From positions 1 through 7,617 of the forward strand of contig CAMLRJ010000158.1 of assembly GCA_946482345.1 (NCBI GenBank): 7,617 bases of DNA, written 5' to 3'. Positions 5,596 to 7,617 of the stretch are shown here, piece after piece. The notes beneath the pieces are model-generated. The model had not been told where the DNA came from. It did no database searches and was given only the letters and a program-made list of their open reading frames with translations. Source of the stretch: an uncultured Cellvibrio sp. (GTDB taxonomy: Bacteria > Pseudomonadota > Gammaproteobacteria > Pseudomonadales > Cellvibrionaceae). The position numbers and the translations under genes were made by a program. Positions within the stretch are counted from its first letter, which is position 1. Each line of letters starts with the position of its first letter.

Positions 5596-7617
5596 ATGCC
5601 CTCTTCTATTTTTCGTTTTATTGGTGCGATTCCGTTTTTAATTGCTGTTTTCCTGAATGCGTTTGTGGATCTTGGACACAAAATTATTATTCAAAATACC
5701 GTTTTCAAACTCTACGACGGCCCCCAACAAATTTTATTAACCGCCATAGTCAACGCCATGATGTTGATTCCGTTTATTTTATTACTCAGCCCTGCCGGAT
5801 TTATGTCAGATGTGATGCGCAAAACCAAAGTCATGCGCTTGATGGCTTGGGCAGCAGTGATACTCACATCACTGATCACATTTTTTTATCATCTCGGATT
5901 ATTCTGGTTTGCGTTTGCGATGACATTGTTACTCGCTGCACAAGCGGCTATTTATTCACCTGCAAAATTTGGCTATATCAAAGATTTGTTTGGCAAGGAA
6001 AATTTAGCGCAAGGTAACGGCGCTGTCGGTGCAATATCCATGATTGCAATTTTGATGGGTATAGGTGTCTTCTCCATATTTTTTGAACTGGCTTATCCTG
6101 CTACTGCAACAAACGAAGCGGATGTGATTCGTGCCATGGCACCACTGGGTTGGTTACTGGTGTTAGGCAGTGTCATTGAAGTCGTGATGATTTACCGCTT
6201 GCCCCAAACAGTTGAAGCCGAACCCAAACAACAACAATTTTCTACCAAAGCCTATTTCACCGGAAAATTATTTGCTGAAGATATGGCACCGGTTTTACGT
6301 CGTCGCGTGATTCGTTTATCGGTTGTTGGTTTGGCAATTTTCTGGGGTGTGGGTCAAGTCATGCTTGCCGCATTCCCTGCATTTATTAAAGAAGAACTGG
6401 CGATGGACAACGCCATGATTGTGCAAGGCATTTTAGCCTGTAGCGGAATTGGTATTGCGATTGGTTCTATTTTTGCCGGGCGATTTTCCAAAAATTATAT
6501 TGAAACCGGTCTGCTACCAATTGGTGCCCTGGGTTTTGCATTAGGTTTAATTTGTTTACCTTTTTTGCATTCAACCAGCGCTTTTATTGCTGCATTTTTA
6601 TTTATCGGATTCTGCGGCGGTATTTTTACCGTACCACTTAATGCTTTGATCCAGTTTCACGCTAACGAAAATGAATTAGGTCGTACACTCGCTGCTAATA
6701 ACTGGGTGCAAAATGTCACTATGCTGACTTTTTTAGGCATGACTGTCGGCTTTGCTTATGCGGGTTTTTCCAGTAAAACCTTATTGCAAATTATTGCCGC
6801 GATTGCATTTATCGGATGTTGTTACTGTATTTATGAATTACCGCAAAGCATGGTGCGCTTTATTTTCTCCTTTACTTTTTCGCGACGTTACAAAGTATTG
6901 GTACAAGGCATGAAAAATATTCCATCCAAAGGTGGTGTATTAATGTTGGGTAATCATGTGAGCTGGATTGACTGGGCCATTTTGCAATTAGCAAGCCCGC
7001 GCCCCGTGCGTTTTGTGATGTTACGTAGTATTTATGATCGCTGGTATTTGAAATGGTTTTTGGATTTATTTGGTTGTATTCCGATTGAATCCGGTGCGCA
7101 AAGCCGTAAAGCCTTGGATGCGGTTGCTGAAAGTTTAAATAAAGGTGATGTGGTGTGTTTGTTCCCTGAAGGCGCCATCAGCCGTACAGGGCATCTGGGT
7201 GAGTTCCGTCGTGGTTATGAACGTGCCTGTGAAAATGCTAATGACGATGTGGTGATTGTGCCTTTCTATTTACGTGGATTGTGGGGCAGCCAATTTTCAC
7301 GCTCATCACGTCGATTAAAAACACAGAATCGCCCTTTATTAAAACGCGATTTAATTGTGGCTTTTGGAAAACCATTGGATAAAAACACCAAAGCCGATTT
7401 ATTAAAACGCCGCGTGTTGGATTTATCCATACAATCCTGGCAAGAATATATCGATAATTTGCCAAGCATCGGCAAACAATGGATTGATACCGCTAAACGC
7501 GTCGGCAATAAATTGGCGATCATTGATACTCTCGGCACAGAATTATCTGCACACCGTGCACTCGCCGGTGCCAGTGCCATGGCGTCACGTATTGCCAAAT
7601 TACCCGAACACAATATT
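5596..7617 (+). CDS. aas: LplT-type transporter / PlsC acyltransferase / acyl-ACP ligase fusion (partial)
   Basis: The window holds 674 in-frame codons with no stop, and the gene continues past the right edge. AAGGA lies 7 nt before ATG 5596. Residues 1 to about 420 are a multi-span MFS domain of the lysophospholipid transporter type: an N-terminal helix, SPAGFMSD (65-72) in the loop 2-3 position, and SPAKFGYIKDLFG (121-133). Residues about 430-610 are a PlsC-like acyltransferase with HVSWID (H454-D459, the HxxxxD catalytic motif), FPEGAISRTG (523-532) and VPFYLRG (555-561). From about 615 the AMP-binding ligase begins (WIDTAKRVGNKLAIID). In E. coli, LplT flips lysophosphatidylethanolamine inward and Aas re-acylates it using acyl-ACP; here both functions appear fused. 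The exact substrate is inferred. The 121-nt upstream gap shows no convincing promoter or terminator. Confidence 0.9.
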   Translation, partial: MPSSIFRFIGAIPFLIAVFLNAFVDLGHKIIIQNTVFKLYDGPQQILLTAIVNAMMLIPFILLLSPAGFMSDVMRKTKVMRLMAWAAVILTSLITFFYHLGLFWFAFAMTLLLAAQAAIYSPAKFGYIKDLFGKENLAQGNGAVGAISMIAILMGIGVFSIFFELAYPATATNEADVIRAMAPLGWLLVLGSVIEVVMIYRLPQTVEAEPKQQQFSTKAYFTGKLFAEDMAPVLRRRVIRLSVVGLAIFWGVGQVMLAAFPAFIKEELAMDNAMIVQGILACSGIGIAIGSIFAGRFSKNYIETGLLPIGALGFALGLICLPFLHSTSAFIAAFLFIGFCGGIFTVPLNALIQFHANENELGRTLAANNWVQNVTMLTFLGMTVGFAYAGFSSKTLLQIIAAIAFIGCCYCIYELPQSMVRFIFSFTFSRRYKVLVQGMKNIPSKGGVLMLGNHVSWIDWAILQLASPRPVRFVMLRSIYDRWYLKWFLDLFGCIPIESGAQSRKALDAVAESLNKGDVVCLFPEGAISRTGHLGEFRRGYERACENANDDVVIVPFYLRGLWGSQFSRSSRRLKTQNRPLLKRDLIVAFGKPLDKNTKADLLKRRVLDLSIQSWQEYIDNLPSIGKQWIDTAKRVGNKLAIIDTLGTELSAHRALAGASAMASRIAKLPEHNI

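Overview
The window looks like chromosomal DNA from a moderately AT-rich Gammaproteobacterium. The evidence is an LPS-export permease gene (lptF), a beta-barrel outer-membrane protein, an ECF sigma factor operon of the DUF3619/DUF3106 type, a TPM-domain protein, and a fused transporter/acyltransferase/acyl-ligase gene. A Cellvibrio-like or related marine or soil lineage is possible, but the genus cannot be settled from this sequence. There are no tRNA or rRNA genes, CRISPR arrays, transposases or phage genes.

Layout. Positions 1-760 (minus) hold the N-terminal two thirds of lptF, which starts at TTG. Positions 846-1718 (minus) encode a secreted outer-membrane beta-barrel protein. Positions 1719-1925 are non-coding and packed with G/C-rich inverted repeats that look like intergenic repeat elements. 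Positions 1926-4193 (minus) form a tight five-gene operon. In transcription order it contains a secreted Thr-rich repeat protein (163 aa), an ECF sigma factor (199 aa from the preferred start), a single-pass anti-sigma-like protein (126 aa), a small secreted acidic protein (97 aa), and a secreted, basic, regularly repeated helical protein (168 aa, DUF3106-like). Genes in this operon overlap or lie within about 20 nt of each other. A promoter-like sequence with ECF spacing (AAC, 16 nt, CGT) lies 50-80 nt upstream of the first gene.

On the plus strand, 4389-5474 encodes a membrane-anchored TPM-domain protein with a Cys-rich insert and a Gly-rich tail. Positions 5596-7617 carry the first 674 codons of an LplT-type transporter fused to a PlsC-type acyltransferase and the start of an AMP-binding acyl-ACP ligase. 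That gene runs off the right edge.

Theme. Almost everything here concerns the cell envelope: LPS export, outer-membrane protein, phospholipid repair, and an ECF-controlled set of periplasmic proteins. The most interesting candidate is the five-gene sigma operon. It encodes two different periplasmic repeat proteins, plus an acidic/basic pair of secreted proteins with nearly opposite charge. The anti-sigma-like protein also has an acidic periplasmic tail. A charge-based periplasmic sensing circuit is a reasonable, untested inference.
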